A DNA stretch of 36,728 nt from UBA1494_A sp963973975 (GTDB lineage: Bacteria; Bacteroidota; Bacteroidia; Flavobacteriales_E; Vicingaceae): contig CAXBCF010000027.1 of NCBI GenBank assembly GCA_963973975.1, forward strand, positions 1 to 36,728, read 5' to 3'. The position numbers and the translations under genes are program-made. Position 1 is the first letter of the stretch; each line of letters opens with the position of its first letter. A model generated the notes under the pieces. The model worked only from the letters and a program-made list of their open reading frames with translations, was not told the DNA's origin and ran no database searches. Shown in pieces: positions 1-7,998 of this stretch.

Positions 1-567
1 TGCTTTCAGTTTTTGTTTTTTCTTTCGTTTTATCAGATAAATTACGATTCCTCCTCCAAATAACAAGGGTAGGAGTAGGTAAATGGAATTCAACTTCTCT
101 TTTGAAGCAGTCGCTGTTGGTATAATCTCTTTAGTTGGAGTATGAACAGTAAAATAAAATACATAGCAATCCTCTGGTAATTGCCTCATTTTACAAGCAA
201 CCAACTTTTCATCCTTTGTTGAATTTGCTTCAAAACTATGGATTACCTCATTCGATTCACATTTTTCAACTTCAACGATATAGCGTTCGCTTAGTTTGTT
301 TTCTTGCATCACTTTTAAAACGATGGAAGAAAGAACATCCGGCTCAAAAGAGAGCGTTCTTTCAAATTGGACTGCATAGCGATTGTTGGTTATTTTAATC
401 GGTAATACCCTAGAAGTACTGTCGTTTAATTGCAATAAAAACTCATGTCCAATGGAGCGAAGGTTAATTTTAGTTTGTTGTTCATCCGTTTGCGCTTTGC
501 TAGTTGAAAAAAGCAGAACGCTGAAGAATAAAAGAAACAACTGTTTAGCCACTTTGTAAGAAACCAT
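1..567 (-). CDS. Membrane-anchored winged-helix transcriptional regulator, N-terminal part (cut by window edge)
   Basis: This is an open frame of 189 codons on the minus strand, starting at ATG 567 and still open at base 1. The protein begins with a signal-like hydrophobic segment (about residues 8-23, ending in STSKAQ). A periplasmic domain of about 130 residues follows, then a transmembrane segment (about residues 157-175, LLLPLLFGGGIVIYL) and a lysine-rich cytoplasmic stretch where the window stops. The periplasmic region contains GHEFLLQLNDSTSRVLPIK. I recall this motif from a Bacteroidota family in which a periplasmic domain and one membrane helix lead to a C-terminal OmpR-type winged-helix DNA-binding domain. 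That domain would lie beyond the edge, so the regulator assignment is inferred from family resemblance. A periplasmic sensor kinase is the main alternative. Confidence 0.65.
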   Translation of the reverse strand, partial: MVSYKVAKQLFLLFFSVLLFSTSKAQTDEQQTKINLRSIGHEFLLQLNDSTSRVLPIKITNNRYAVQFERTLSFEPDVLSSIVLKVMQENKLSERYIVEVEKCESNEVIHSFEANSTKDEKLVACKMRQLPEDCYVFYFTVHTPTKEIIPTATASKEKLNSIYLLLPLLFGGGIVIYLIKRKKKQKLKA

Positions 568-708
568 CGAACAAACTTATCTGAATATCTTTTGCGGTGA
601 ACTACTTTGACAGAAAATTACACAAGATTTACATTAATTTACATTCATATAACCTTTTTATGATTGGCCTACATTTACTTTTACCGAAGAAATTTAAAAT
701 TTATACTC

Positions 709-1623
709 ATGAAAATCAAAAACTTGCAATTGTTCGTGGCATTAAGTTTAACTTCCTTTGTGGCCTGCTCACAAAACGAAGATACGGATAGCTACAATTT
801 GGTAGAAAAGCCTAATCAAGCTGATAAAATAATCCACCACGATTTTAGCGGTTGGTATTGTCCCGATAATTTAAACGGCTTTCCCGCGGTTGACCTTAAA
901 AAATGGAAAAGTGTTCCAACAGTAAGTGGAAGATTGCCTACAAAGGAAGAAACCCAAAATGGAACATCCTTAATTTATGTAGACCGCGAAAAGTATCCTT
1001 CTGTAGTACCCTTGGATATAACCTTACCCAAATTAGCCACTTTTTACTGTGTGCAATCAAAAAGAGAGGAACACATCATCGTTATACAAGCTATAAAAGT
1101 TGGCAGAGACTCTATAGTTGGTTTTCGGTACTTAAACGGAGGAAATGGCAGTGCAAAATTGAATGAAGTCGATTTTCTAGCTGATGCTGAAATTGATGCA
1201 ATTCCATCATCCAGGTTTGTGTCTTATTCCATAACAATTAAGGCTAATTCAGAAACGGTTTGGAAACAGCTTAAGAAGTCAGAATTCAATACAAATCTTC
1301 AGCAAATTTTTGATCAAGCAGGCGATTCAAAGGCAGATGAACCAAAAACAACAGTTGGTATTTACAATTACCCCAATTCAGGAGAACTGACCGCTTCCTT
1401 TTCGAATCTTTTATTTGGGAATTATTACATTCAAAATGATTATGCTTCCAAGAATTATTCGGAGAAATTCCTATTGCTGGAGAATAATGAAACCAAGCAT
1501 ACAGAATTGAAAATTGTTTGTGGTCCTTTTGGAGATGATTACGAAAAGCAAAAAAGTATTTTGATAACATGGGCAGTTCGTTTAAAAGCCTCAATTGAAA
1601 AGAAAAAAGTTGGGGGCTGCTAA
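709..1623 (+). CDS. Predicted lipoprotein of unknown function
   Basis: This 304-aa protein is probably attached to the cell envelope as a lipoprotein. I chose ATG 709 because it gives a compact lipoprotein signal (MKIKNLQLFVALSLTSFVAC) with the lipobox cysteine at residue 20. The frame is open upstream to a TTG at 664, but that start would add residues ahead of the signal. After the cysteine comes an acidic, polar linker (SQNEDTD), then a mixed alpha/beta region with aromatic and charged residues (HDFSGWYCPDNL near residue 45). I do not recognise a domain. An intrinsic terminator follows 35 bases after the stop, so it is probably transcribed alone or is last in its unit. The divergent neighbour is the membrane-anchored regulator at 1-567, but nothing shows a functional link. 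Confidence 0.75.
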   Translation: MKIKNLQLFVALSLTSFVACSQNEDTDSYNLVEKPNQADKIIHHDFSGWYCPDNLNGFPAVDLKKWKSVPTVSGRLPTKEETQNGTSLIYVDREKYPSVVPLDITLPKLATFYCVQSKREEHIIVIQAIKVGRDSIVGFRYLNGGNGSAKLNEVDFLADAEIDAIPSSRFVSYSITIKANSETVWKQLKKSEFNTNLQQIFDQAGDSKADEPKTTVGIYNYPNSGELTASFSNLLFGNYYIQNDYASKNYSEKFLLLENNETKHTELKIVCGPFGDDYEKQKSILITWAVRLKASIEKKKVGGC

Positions 1624-1657
1624 ACTGATAGTGTAAAATTTATTGTCCGCGAGAAAG

Positions 1658-1696
1658 TTCCGCATTTCAACTAGGTGTTGAAGCGGAATTTTTTTT
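1658..1696 (+). terminator. Intrinsic terminator of the lipoprotein gene
   Basis: The arms TTCCGC and TTCAAC pair with GTTGAA and GCGGAA around a five-base loop, with a two-base bulge in the left arm. A run of eight T follows directly. The site lies 35 bases after the lipoprotein stop codon and is oriented for plus-strand transcription. Confidence 0.85.
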
Positions 1697-1749
1697 ATCC
1701 TTTTTTTGGAATGAATGCAGCACTTTTTCCTCCTTCTTCAAGATAAAAA

Positions 1750-1771
1750 TCTTATTTTTTGTATGTTTGTT
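1750..1771 (+). repeat. 22-bp direct repeat, left copy (upstream of permease)
   Basis: A 22-bp sequence that includes TTTTTTGTATGTTTG recurs without mismatch at 3128-3149, so the two copies flank the permease gene. The sequence just upstream (CTCCTTC followed by an A-rich stretch) is also similar at both copies, so the true repeat is nearer 40 bp but imperfect. It contains TATGTTTG, which fits the Bacteroidota -7 promoter box TAnnTTTG. The left copy may therefore serve as the permease promoter, about 100 bases before its start. Confidence 0.7.
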
Positions 1772-1873
1772 AATAATCAAAAAGTGACATAATTCTAAGT
1801 TTTTGAGAATAGAGGTTCTATCTTCATTGTTTACTATTTGGCATTTAGCTATCTACGAAAATAGCAAGGCGAA

Positions 1874-3094
1874 ATGTATCAATTTTTTTACTACTGGGGT
1901 GAGGCTGCTAACACAAGTTTAGGTTTATTTTGGATGGCTTTGTGGGCATTTATTCTGGGCTATGTAATTAGTTCAATGATTCAAATCTTCATAACTGAAA
2001 AGCGCATGCAAAATGCAATGGGAGACGAAGGCAGTAAAAGTATATTAATCGGTACTTTCTTTGGTTTTATAAGCAGTTCTTGTAGTTTTTCTGCATTGGC
2101 TACTTCAAAATCCTTATTTCAAAAAGGCGCAAGTTTTGCGGCGTCAATAGCTTTTTTATTGGCTTCTACTAACTTGGTGGTCGAATTGGGCATTATTATT
2201 TCCATTTTTTTGGGATGGAAATTTGTTGTTGGAGAATATGTTGGAGGCATTTTACTGATTCTAATTAGTTGGTTTTTAATTCGCCTGATTAATCCAAAGA
2301 AATTGATTGAAAATGCACGAAAAAAACTTGATGCATCCAAAGAAGAACAAGAAGAAAAGAAGTCTTTTTCTGCCAAGGTTCAATCCTCTAAAAGTTGGGC
2401 TAAAGTTGGAAAACAGTACAGTATGGAGTGGAAAATGGTGTGGAAAGATGTGACGATAGGGTTTACTATTGCGGGAATTGTTGCAGTATTTATTCCGGAC
2501 TCCTTTTTTCAAGCGCTCTTTATCAATTCAGAAAAAGGGCAACAATCATTTGATTTTATTACACTACTTGAACATGTTGTGGTTGGTCCGGTTGCAGCGT
2601 TTCTAACCTTTATTGGCTCTATGGGCAATATACCACTCGCAGCCTTGCTTTTCGATAAAGGCGTGAGTTTTGCCGGTGTTATGGCATTTATTTTTAGCGA
2701 TCTAGTGGTATTTCCTGTACTTCGAATCAATGCGAAATATTACGGATGGAAAATATCTTTATTTATTCTATTTCTATTGTTTACCTCGCTTATTATTACT
2801 TCACTATTGTTGCATTACAGTTTCGATTTTTTTAACTTCATTCCCGAAGTATCTGAAAAAAGTATCACCGATCAAGAACACTTTGCAATTGATTACACAC
2901 TTTTACTAAATGCAGTTTTTTTAATTCTATCGGGAATCTTAGTTTACTTAGGCTTTTTTAAAGGTAAGCATGTAAAGCATCACAAAGAAATGGCACCTAA
3001 AAATCCACTTTTAGAACAAGTCCTGAAGTGGATAGCATTAATTTGTTATGCTTGGTTAGCAATTGGCATTGCATTGAAATATTTAGTTCTTTAA
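1874..3094 (+). CDS. DUF318/ArsP-type permease (YraQ-like)
   Basis: This is a 406-aa polytopic inner-membrane protein. It has a hydrophobic N-terminal helix (about residues 13-40), then GTFFGFISSSCSFSALATSK (about 62-81), a small-residue and cysteine-rich segment inside a helix pair that is typical of predicted permeases of the DUF318/ArsP_1 group. A second half repeats the pattern (GPVAAFLTFIGSMGNIPLAA, about 237-256). A charged cytoplasmic loop rich in Lys and Glu lies at about 142-175, and I count eight to ten membrane spans in all. Some family members export organoarsenicals, but the substrate here cannot be told from sequence. Flanking 22-bp direct repeats and an adjacent transposase remnant suggest the gene may have moved as a unit. 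Confidence 0.75.
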   Translation: MYQFFYYWGEAANTSLGLFWMALWAFILGYVISSMIQIFITEKRMQNAMGDEGSKSILIGTFFGFISSSCSFSALATSKSLFQKGASFAASIAFLLASTNLVVELGIIISIFLGWKFVVGEYVGGILLILISWFLIRLINPKKLIENARKKLDASKEEQEEKKSFSAKVQSSKSWAKVGKQYSMEWKMVWKDVTIGFTIAGIVAVFIPDSFFQALFINSEKGQQSFDFITLLEHVVVGPVAAFLTFIGSMGNIPLAALLFDKGVSFAGVMAFIFSDLVVFPVLRINAKYYGWKISLFILFLLFTSLIITSLLLHYSFDFFNFIPEVSEKSITDQEHFAIDYTLLLNAVFLILSGILVYLGFFKGKHVKHHKEMAPKNPLLEQVLKWIALICYAWLAIGIALKYLVL

Positions 3095-3127
3095 CTAGCT
3101 TATCTAGTTTCTCCTTCAAAATCAGAT

Positions 3128-3149
3128 TCTTATTTTTTGTATGTTTGTT
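3128..3149 (+). repeat. 22-bp direct repeat, right copy (downstream of permease)
   Basis: Identical to 1750-1771. The last bases run on into a short tetranucleotide run of TTTG, so this copy has extra TTTG units compared with the left one. It lies 34 bases after the permease stop codon. Confidence 0.7.
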
Positions 3150-3228
3150 TGTTTGTTTGCAATGGTTTTGATAAAGCTCACTGTTGTGCTTTATTGATTA
3201 GTTGTGCATAATATGAAATAAAAAAACA

Positions 3229-3287
3229 CCAAGTCATTTATTCTAAACGACTTAGAATTTGAAAATTTAGGAATCGCAATGACTTGG
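3229..3287. repeat. 10-bp inverted repeat enclosing a smaller hairpin
   Basis: CCAAGTCATT (3229-3238) is the exact reverse complement of AATGACTTGG (3278-3287). Between them sits a smaller inverted pair, TTCTAA (3241-3246) and TTAGAA (3252-3257). The transposase remnant begins 20 bases after the right arm. The structure may be an element end, or a terminator-like fold without a T run. Confidence 0.55.
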
Positions 3288-3306
3288 TTATTTTCGTATT
3301 AGAAAA

Positions 3307-3453
3307 ATGCCAGCCGAACAAATGGAACTTTACCCTAAACGGCAAGCTATTGAGGAGCATCCTTATGGTGTGATAAAACGACAATGGGGTTTCTACTACA
3401 TTACATTAAAGCATCCTGGGAATGATTGTTACAACCAACAACACTTTGACTAA
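3307..3453 (+). pseudogene. C-terminal remnant of an IS1182-type (IS5-superfamily DDE) transposase
   Basis: A 48-codon frame contains KRQAIEEHPYGVIKRQWGF. This closely resembles the conserved C-terminal block (R-x-E-H-P-F-G-x-I-K-R-x-W-G) near the last catalytic Glu of IS1182-type transposases. The rest of the transposase, normally over 400 residues, is missing on both sides, so this is a fossil and not an active element. The family call rests on this one motif. Confidence 0.65.
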
Positions 3454-3725
3454 CTCTATACAAGTCTGAGAAAAATCTTCAACTTTTTGAGTCAAGATGT
3501 GTTTTATACCTAGTTCAAGCAAGTTGGAGGCTGCTTTTATTTATCATTAAACTGCAATTTATAGCTATTTTGATACTACTAATTCGATTCATAACCCATT
3601 TTTAATCAGCATTTAAATTGCTCAAAAAGTATTTTTTTTAACTAAAAATACACTTTAATTGAAAATTTGATAAAGGTTTTATACAAACTTTCCTTACCGG
3701 CAAAATAGATCAGACTTAATAGCAC

Positions 3726-4613
3726 ATGAATTTATTGAATAAACTTTACCAAATTTTCTTATCTGAATACACCAAACAGCGAATTGAAAGATCAATACTA
3801 TATGTTGCGTTATTTAGCTTTTTTATCCATTTAATTTTAATATACTTATCAAAATTTGAGATTGTAAATTTGTCCTTAGAATCGGAATTATTTAAGAATC
3901 CGATATCGGCAATTTACACCCCATTCTCATTTATACTTGTTTATGAAGTTTACTTATTAATCTATTACTTACCAAAATCATTTACCACCTACATCACTAA
4001 ACAGTATGAAATTATAACACTTATAATTATCAGAAAATTATTTAAAGATTTATCTGCTCTTGAACTGACATCAGATTGGTTTGAAATAAAAGGAGACTTG
4101 CAGTTTACCTATGACATCCTGGCTTCAATCATACTTTTTTATCTGATTTTTCAGTTTCAAAAACAAGGAATGGAAAAAGCAACGCCACAAAAAGACAATA
4201 ATTTTAATATTGAAAGATTCATTCGTAGAAAGAAAATAATTGCCCTTGTTTTAGTCCCAATATTTTTCACAATGGCCTTGATTACACTTTTTAATTGGTC
4301 ATCAGATATTTCCTTTATTTCCAATAAGTTGCCCAATTTCGAAAAGGTTAATAATTTATTCTTTGAGGAATTTTTTACCGTTCTGATATTAGTGGACGTC
4401 GTTCTTCTGTTGATTTCCTTCTTTTATACAGATAAATTTCACAAAATTATAAGAAATTCAGGTTTTGTAGTTTCAACAATATTAATTCGTATGTCATTCG
4501 GAGTGAGTGGATTAATAAGTACAATTTTAATTGTAACAGCTGTTCTTTTTGGATTAGCAATAATATTGATCCACAACAACTATGAAAAAAATACTTTGTC
4601 TAACACCCTATAG
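3726..4613 (+). CDS. Polytopic membrane protein of unknown function
   Basis: This 295-aa protein is very rich in Ile, Leu and Phe. Likely membrane segments lie near residues 22-45, 63-82, 128-143, 170-190, 213-232 and 243-285. The middle carries a charged cytoplasmic stretch (FQKQGMEKATPQKDNNFNIERFIRR split by the fourth helix). I do not recognise a transporter or enzyme motif. Its arrangement, with a long loop between spans two and three and basic residues before span four, gives no clear function. It stands alone on the plus strand after a degraded mobile-element region. Base composition is even more AT-rich than that of its neighbours, which would be compatible with acquisition but does not prove it. 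Confidence 0.7.
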   Translation: MNLLNKLYQIFLSEYTKQRIERSILYVALFSFFIHLILIYLSKFEIVNLSLESELFKNPISAIYTPFSFILVYEVYLLIYYLPKSFTTYITKQYEIITLIIIRKLFKDLSALELTSDWFEIKGDLQFTYDILASIILFYLIFQFQKQGMEKATPQKDNNFNIERFIRRKKIIALVLVPIFFTMALITLFNWSSDISFISNKLPNFEKVNNLFFEEFFTVLILVDVVLLLISFFYTDKFHKIIRNSGFVVSTILIRMSFGVSGLISTILIVTAVLFGLAIILIHNNYEKNTLSNTL

Positions 4614-4846
4614 AGTTATTTGCTTGTGCAAACCTAGCTATGAAAATCATTGCAAATTTTCTATTTGATATGAAGTTACTATGTTAGGTACTTAAATCAC
4701 TCAACGAAGCACTGTCCCGAAGAATTTCCTTCCAAAGACTGACAAGTGCAAGCCTGCGCAATAAGCAGAGAAGAAGCTGTTTTAAATCATTTATCAAAGA
4801 TTAACCCCCCATTTTAAGAACTCTTAAACTTTCTCCTGAACCTAGT

Positions 4847-4860
4847 CCCATTATAATGGG
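4847..4860. promoter_or_regulatory. Perfect 14-bp palindrome upstream of the SnoaL-like gene
   Basis: CCCATTATAATGGG is self-complementary over its whole length and lies 35 bases before the start of the SnoaL-like gene. It is followed directly by TAATATTG, a near match to the -7 box TAnnTTTG. A dimeric regulator site is one reading, but no regulator gene is adjacent. Confidence 0.4.
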
Positions 4861-4869
4861 TAATATTGT

Positions 4870-4895
4870 ATGTATAAACATTAAATGTATAAACA
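4870..4895 (+). repeat. Two 11-bp direct repeats immediately before the SnoaL-like start codon
   Basis: ATGTATAAACA occurs at 4870-4880 and 4885-4895, with starts 15 bases apart. The second copy abuts the ATG at 4896. It may be a chance repeat in AT-rich DNA or a pair of protein-binding sites. Confidence 0.4.
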
Positions 4896-5252
4896 ATGAA
4901 AAATTTTGATAGAATCACAGAAATTTATGACCTATTGAATCAAGGAAAAGGATTGGAAGCCTTCGATAAATACTACGGCGATGAGGTAGTAATGATTGAA
5001 GCTACAGGAGACAAACGAGAAGGGAAACCTGCTAACCGCGCTTATGAAGAAAATTTCTTTGGCAGCATTAAGGAATTTCACGATGCAGGTGTAGTTTCTA
5101 TTGCCAACGACGAGCAAAGAGGCATCACCATGGTAGAAAGTTGGATGGACGTTACCTTCAAAGATGGCAACAGAGTGAAATTGGAGCAGATTGCGCGCCA
5201 AAATTGGGAAGATGGGAAAATCACTGAAGAGCGCTTTTACTTTAACGCTTAA
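4896..5252 (+). CDS. SnoaL-like / NTF2-fold protein
   Basis: This 118-aa cytoplasmic protein has the pattern of the NTF2/SnoaL-like superfamily. An N-terminal helix (DRITEIYDLLNQGKGLEAFD, residues 4-23) leads to a YYGDEVVMIEA strand, the REGKPANRAYEENFF helix and two long strands (GITMVESWMDVTF and RVKLEQIARQNWEDGKI). It ends in a short ERFYFNA tail. Family members bind or transform small hydrophobic molecules, or act as scaffolds. No catalytic residue is obvious enough to name a substrate. The gene is monocistronic. Its stop lies two bases from the stop of the convergent TolC-like gene, leaving no room for a terminator between them. Confidence 0.75.
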   Translation: MKNFDRITEIYDLLNQGKGLEAFDKYYGDEVVMIEATGDKREGKPANRAYEENFFGSIKEFHDAGVVSIANDEQRGITMVESWMDVTFKDGNRVKLEQIARQNWEDGKITEERFYFNA

Positions 5253-5254
5253 GT

Positions 5255-6652
5255 TTAATTTGGCAGAACACCCAAAGCATAATACGCTTTCAAACGAGCT
5301 TTTTGTCCCTTGACAGAAAGCTCGTTTAGTTTTATTTGGGCATTAATGTAGCCCAATTCCCGAGAGTTAATCATAAAAAGTGAACTTTCTCCACCATCAA
5401 ACAGTTCTCTTTCACCTTGTAACAATCTGAAATAGTCTTGTGTGGTTCTTGAAAATACCTGTACCTGACTCTGAACAGTTTCAAACTCATTGATAGCAGT
5501 GTTTACTTTAACTTCAATTTGCTGCTTAGCGTTTAACAATTCCAAGCGACTATCGCTCAAAATGGTTTTGGTGAAATTTAAGTTCCCTCTTTCCTTTCTT
5601 AAAAATATCGGAAATTCAAATTGTACTCCAAAAGTGTAATTATTACTTGAATATTCAGAGAGGGGATTGTCATTGATAGCTTCAGTAATTGGTTGGTATT
5701 TTAAGTTCAGTCGAGGTTTTAATTGCTCTGCTTTCCACCGTTGTTCAAATTCAAGTTGATTGACTTTCGCTTCTTGACTTTTTAGTTTGGGATGAACCTC
5801 AATTAAGCTGTCTTTTATATTAATAGAGAAAAGAAAAGCATCATCGCTTGAAAGCGAAATATCATTTTGTGGAATAGTGGAATCGTTTAACTCAAGTGGA
5901 ATAGTTCCGTCTTGCCATAAATAGACAGAAAGTTCAGCGGCTTTGTTTTTCATATCCAATTCTGCTTCTTGAAGCGCAATTTGCCTGTTTTGAAGTTGTA
6001 TTATCGCTTCCACAGTATCAATTATAGGCCGATCGCCAAAACTAGCAGCTTGTGTAACGGCTTCATAGCGTATTTCAGCCAAATTCAAAGCACTGATAAA
6101 AATTTCTAAGTTTTTATAGGCCTGATACCAATTCCAATATGCCACACCTGCATTAAAAATTAAATCGTTAATAGCTAGAATTTGATCAGCTTCTGATTGT
6201 TCTAAAAATGCCTGTGCTTTTCTTAAATCAGTCCTTCGTTGGTCTATGAACAAACCTTGGCCAATTGGTACTGAAATTCCTGCAAAATACAATCCATTAC
6301 TTGGCGTATTATTTTCGTTACTCAAAAATTGCCCTTGATTTCTTTCATAGCCAGCTTCAAATTCTAATCCAAACCATGTGGGAACTTTTAGAGCTCCATT
6401 TTTTTTATCGTAATATTCTTTTCCTTCAAAGAATTTTTGACTTAAGTCAGCTTGAATTTTAGGATCAAAACCTCCACGAGCACTCAATAAATTTGCTTTA
6501 CCTCTTTCAATTATCAGCTGTGCTTGCAAGGCCATAGGATGGTGTTGTTTCACTATTGCCAAATATTCCAGATAGGTTAATTCTGTTTTTTGAGCAATCG
6601 AATCAAAACAAAGCAAGTAATTAAAACTTAAGAATATTAGTAAGATTCTCAT
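5255..6652 (-). CDS. TolC-family outer-membrane efflux protein
   Basis: This 465-aa protein carries a signal peptide (MRILLIFLSFNYLLCFDSIAQ) and two halves of long amphipathic helices rich in Ala, Glu, Gln and Leu. Examples are RRTDLRKAQAFLEQSEADQI near residue 138 and KAEQLKPRLNLKYQP near 310. This is the pattern of outer-membrane efflux channels that dock onto periplasmic adaptors. Length matches the family (about 430-490 aa). It is the last gene of a four-gene unit and its start overlaps the stop of the HlyD-like gene by four bases. It is expected to form the outer-membrane exit duct for the adjacent ABC exporter. Sequence does not identify the exported substrate. Confidence 0.85.
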   Translation of the reverse strand: MRILLIFLSFNYLLCFDSIAQKTELTYLEYLAIVKQHHPMALQAQLIIERGKANLLSARGGFDPKIQADLSQKFFEGKEYYDKKNGALKVPTWFGLEFEAGYERNQGQFLSNENNTPSNGLYFAGISVPIGQGLFIDQRRTDLRKAQAFLEQSEADQILAINDLIFNAGVAYWNWYQAYKNLEIFISALNLAEIRYEAVTQAASFGDRPIIDTVEAIIQLQNRQIALQEAELDMKNKAAELSVYLWQDGTIPLELNDSTIPQNDISLSSDDAFLFSINIKDSLIEVHPKLKSQEAKVNQLEFEQRWKAEQLKPRLNLKYQPITEAINDNPLSEYSSNNYTFGVQFEFPIFLRKERGNLNFTKTILSDSRLELLNAKQQIEVKVNTAINEFETVQSQVQVFSRTTQDYFRLLQGERELFDGGESSLFMINSRELGYINAQIKLNELSVKGQKARLKAYYALGVLPN

Positions 6653-7998
6653 TTTGAATTGACTATTATAGGACTTTTAGTTTTATAATAATCAGGTGGG
6701 AACCCATTGATTTTTCGCCATAATTCATACCAGATAGGTACTTTATTTAAAAGTAAAATATTTCTTGTTCCACCACCTACTCTCAAGGCTTTCGGCCAAC
6801 TATGTTCATTTAAATCCGGTTTAACTAATATTCGAAATTTTCCGTTTGGACTAATAAAATTATCATAGGCAAAAACTACTCCACCATAAGTCCCATAGCT
6901 GGTATTGGGCCAACCTGAAAATACAATTGCAGGCCAACCATCAAACTGAATTCTCACTTTCTGACCAACTTCAATAAGTGGCAAATCAATTGGTTCAATG
7001 TACAATTCAACTGACAAATCATAAGTTTCAGGCATGATACTGATAATTGGTGTGCCTTCTTTAATGGTTTCTCCAATCCCCGCTTGAATTACTTTTGTAA
7101 GAAAACCTGATTGCGGTGCTGTAATGTGGTAAAAGCCTCTTCGAATGCTGTAGTTTGAAAATTGATTTTCTAATTTTGCAACTGATACTTCTGCGTCTAA
7201 TCTATTCGACAAGGCATTGAATTTTTCAGAAGTAGCTTTGGCTATTTCATCACTGTATTGATTTTCAACAGAGTTAATTTCAATTTTAGCATTTATTAAT
7301 TCATTTCTGCTTTTTAATAATTTATTTTCTGCTGAAATTAATTTATTTTGAGCTTCTTGTAAAATATTTTTTCTATTCTCCAAATCCGTCAATGACTTTA
7401 AATCTTTATCATATAGCTGTTGCATTCGATTGAATTGGCTCAATGCAACTTCACGATTTATTTCTGCTGCTTCAAAATTCATGCTGTCACTTAAAATACT
7501 CAGCTCGGCCTGCATCAATTTATTTTTAGCTTGCTCAATTTTTAATTTTCGCGTTTCTTTTAATGCAACAATTTGATTGTCTAAAGCAGCTATTTTTTCT
7601 TGATAGGCTATTACGGAAGAGCTTTTAGAGGTAACTTGTTCTCTGGTTCTTTCTAGTAACTGCGGATCAAAATACTCGTCCTTAATCTCTGAAATAAATA
7701 AAATTGTATCTCCCTTATTTACAAAGTCACCTTCCTTAAAGTACCAATTCTCAATTCTTCCCGAAATAACTGAGTGAATTGTTTGAGGTCGTTGTTCTGG
7801 AAGAAGTGTAGTGAGTTCACCAGGTGCGATAACATTTTGTGTCCAAGGTAAAAATAAAAAAATTGAACTAGCACCGAAAATAATTGATAGGATTTTACGA
7901 AATCGATTACCTGAAACCAAGCTGTTTACATGTTTGAGAGATGTATAATTTTCTTCTTCAAACTTTTTGATTATACTGTTATTACTTATGTTAAGCAT
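6649..7998 (-). CDS. HlyD-family periplasmic adaptor (membrane fusion protein)
   Basis: This 449-aa protein has a cytoplasmic N-terminus and one membrane helix (about residues 35-54). A first half of a lipoyl-like domain follows (HSVISGRIENWYFKEGDFV, about 74-92). A long coiled coil spans about 110-270, rich in Lys, Glu, Asn and Leu. The second lipoyl half (ITAPQSGFLTKVIQAGIGE, about 293-311) leads into beta-barrel domains. It would bridge the inner-membrane ABC exporter to the TolC-like channel encoded next. It overlaps the ABC gene by eight bases and the TolC-like gene by four, so translation is likely coupled. Size and order of domains are typical of type I secretion or ABC-efflux adaptors. 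Confidence 0.88.
   Translation of the reverse strand: MLNISNNSIIKKFEEENYTSLKHVNSLVSGNRFRKILSIIFGASSIFLFLPWTQNVIAPGELTTLLPEQRPQTIHSVISGRIENWYFKEGDFVNKGDTILFISEIKDEYFDPQLLERTREQVTSKSSSVIAYQEKIAALDNQIVALKETRKLKIEQAKNKLMQAELSILSDSMNFEAAEINREVALSQFNRMQQLYDKDLKSLTDLENRKNILQEAQNKLISAENKLLKSRNELINAKIEINSVENQYSDEIAKATSEKFNALSNRLDAEVSVAKLENQFSNYSIRRGFYHITAPQSGFLTKVIQAGIGETIKEGTPIISIMPETYDLSVELYIEPIDLPLIEVGQKVRIQFDGWPAIVFSGWPNTSYGTYGGVVFAYDNFISPNGKFRILVKPDLNEHSWPKALRVGGGTRNILLLNKVPIWYELWRKINGFPPDYYKTKSPIIVNSK

Larger units (their letters stand above)
3095..3725. other. 631-bp intergenic region with repeat copy, inverted repeat and transposase remnant
   Basis: This gap separates the permease from the next membrane protein. 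It holds the right copy of the 22-bp direct repeat, a short TTTG run (about 3143-3159), a 10-bp inverted repeat (3229-3287) and the tail of a transposase (3307-3453). The remaining 270 bases (3454-3725) are AT-rich with no gene that I can see. The whole patch looks like the scar of an old mobile element. Confidence 0.7.

Noticed and set aside
607..640. TTGACA with 17-base spacing to TACATT, a sigma-70-like promoter before the lipoprotein gene
   Set aside because: Bacteroidota primary sigma factors do not use this consensus, and AT-rich DNA yields such matches by chance.
664..708. TTG start 15 codons upstream of the lipoprotein start
   Set aside because: It would place extra residues before the signal peptide, whereas ATG 709 begins a standard one.
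4680..4800. A short cysteine-containing minus-strand reading in the gap after the 3726 gene
   Set aside because: No start codon gives an open frame of useful length and no family was recognisable.
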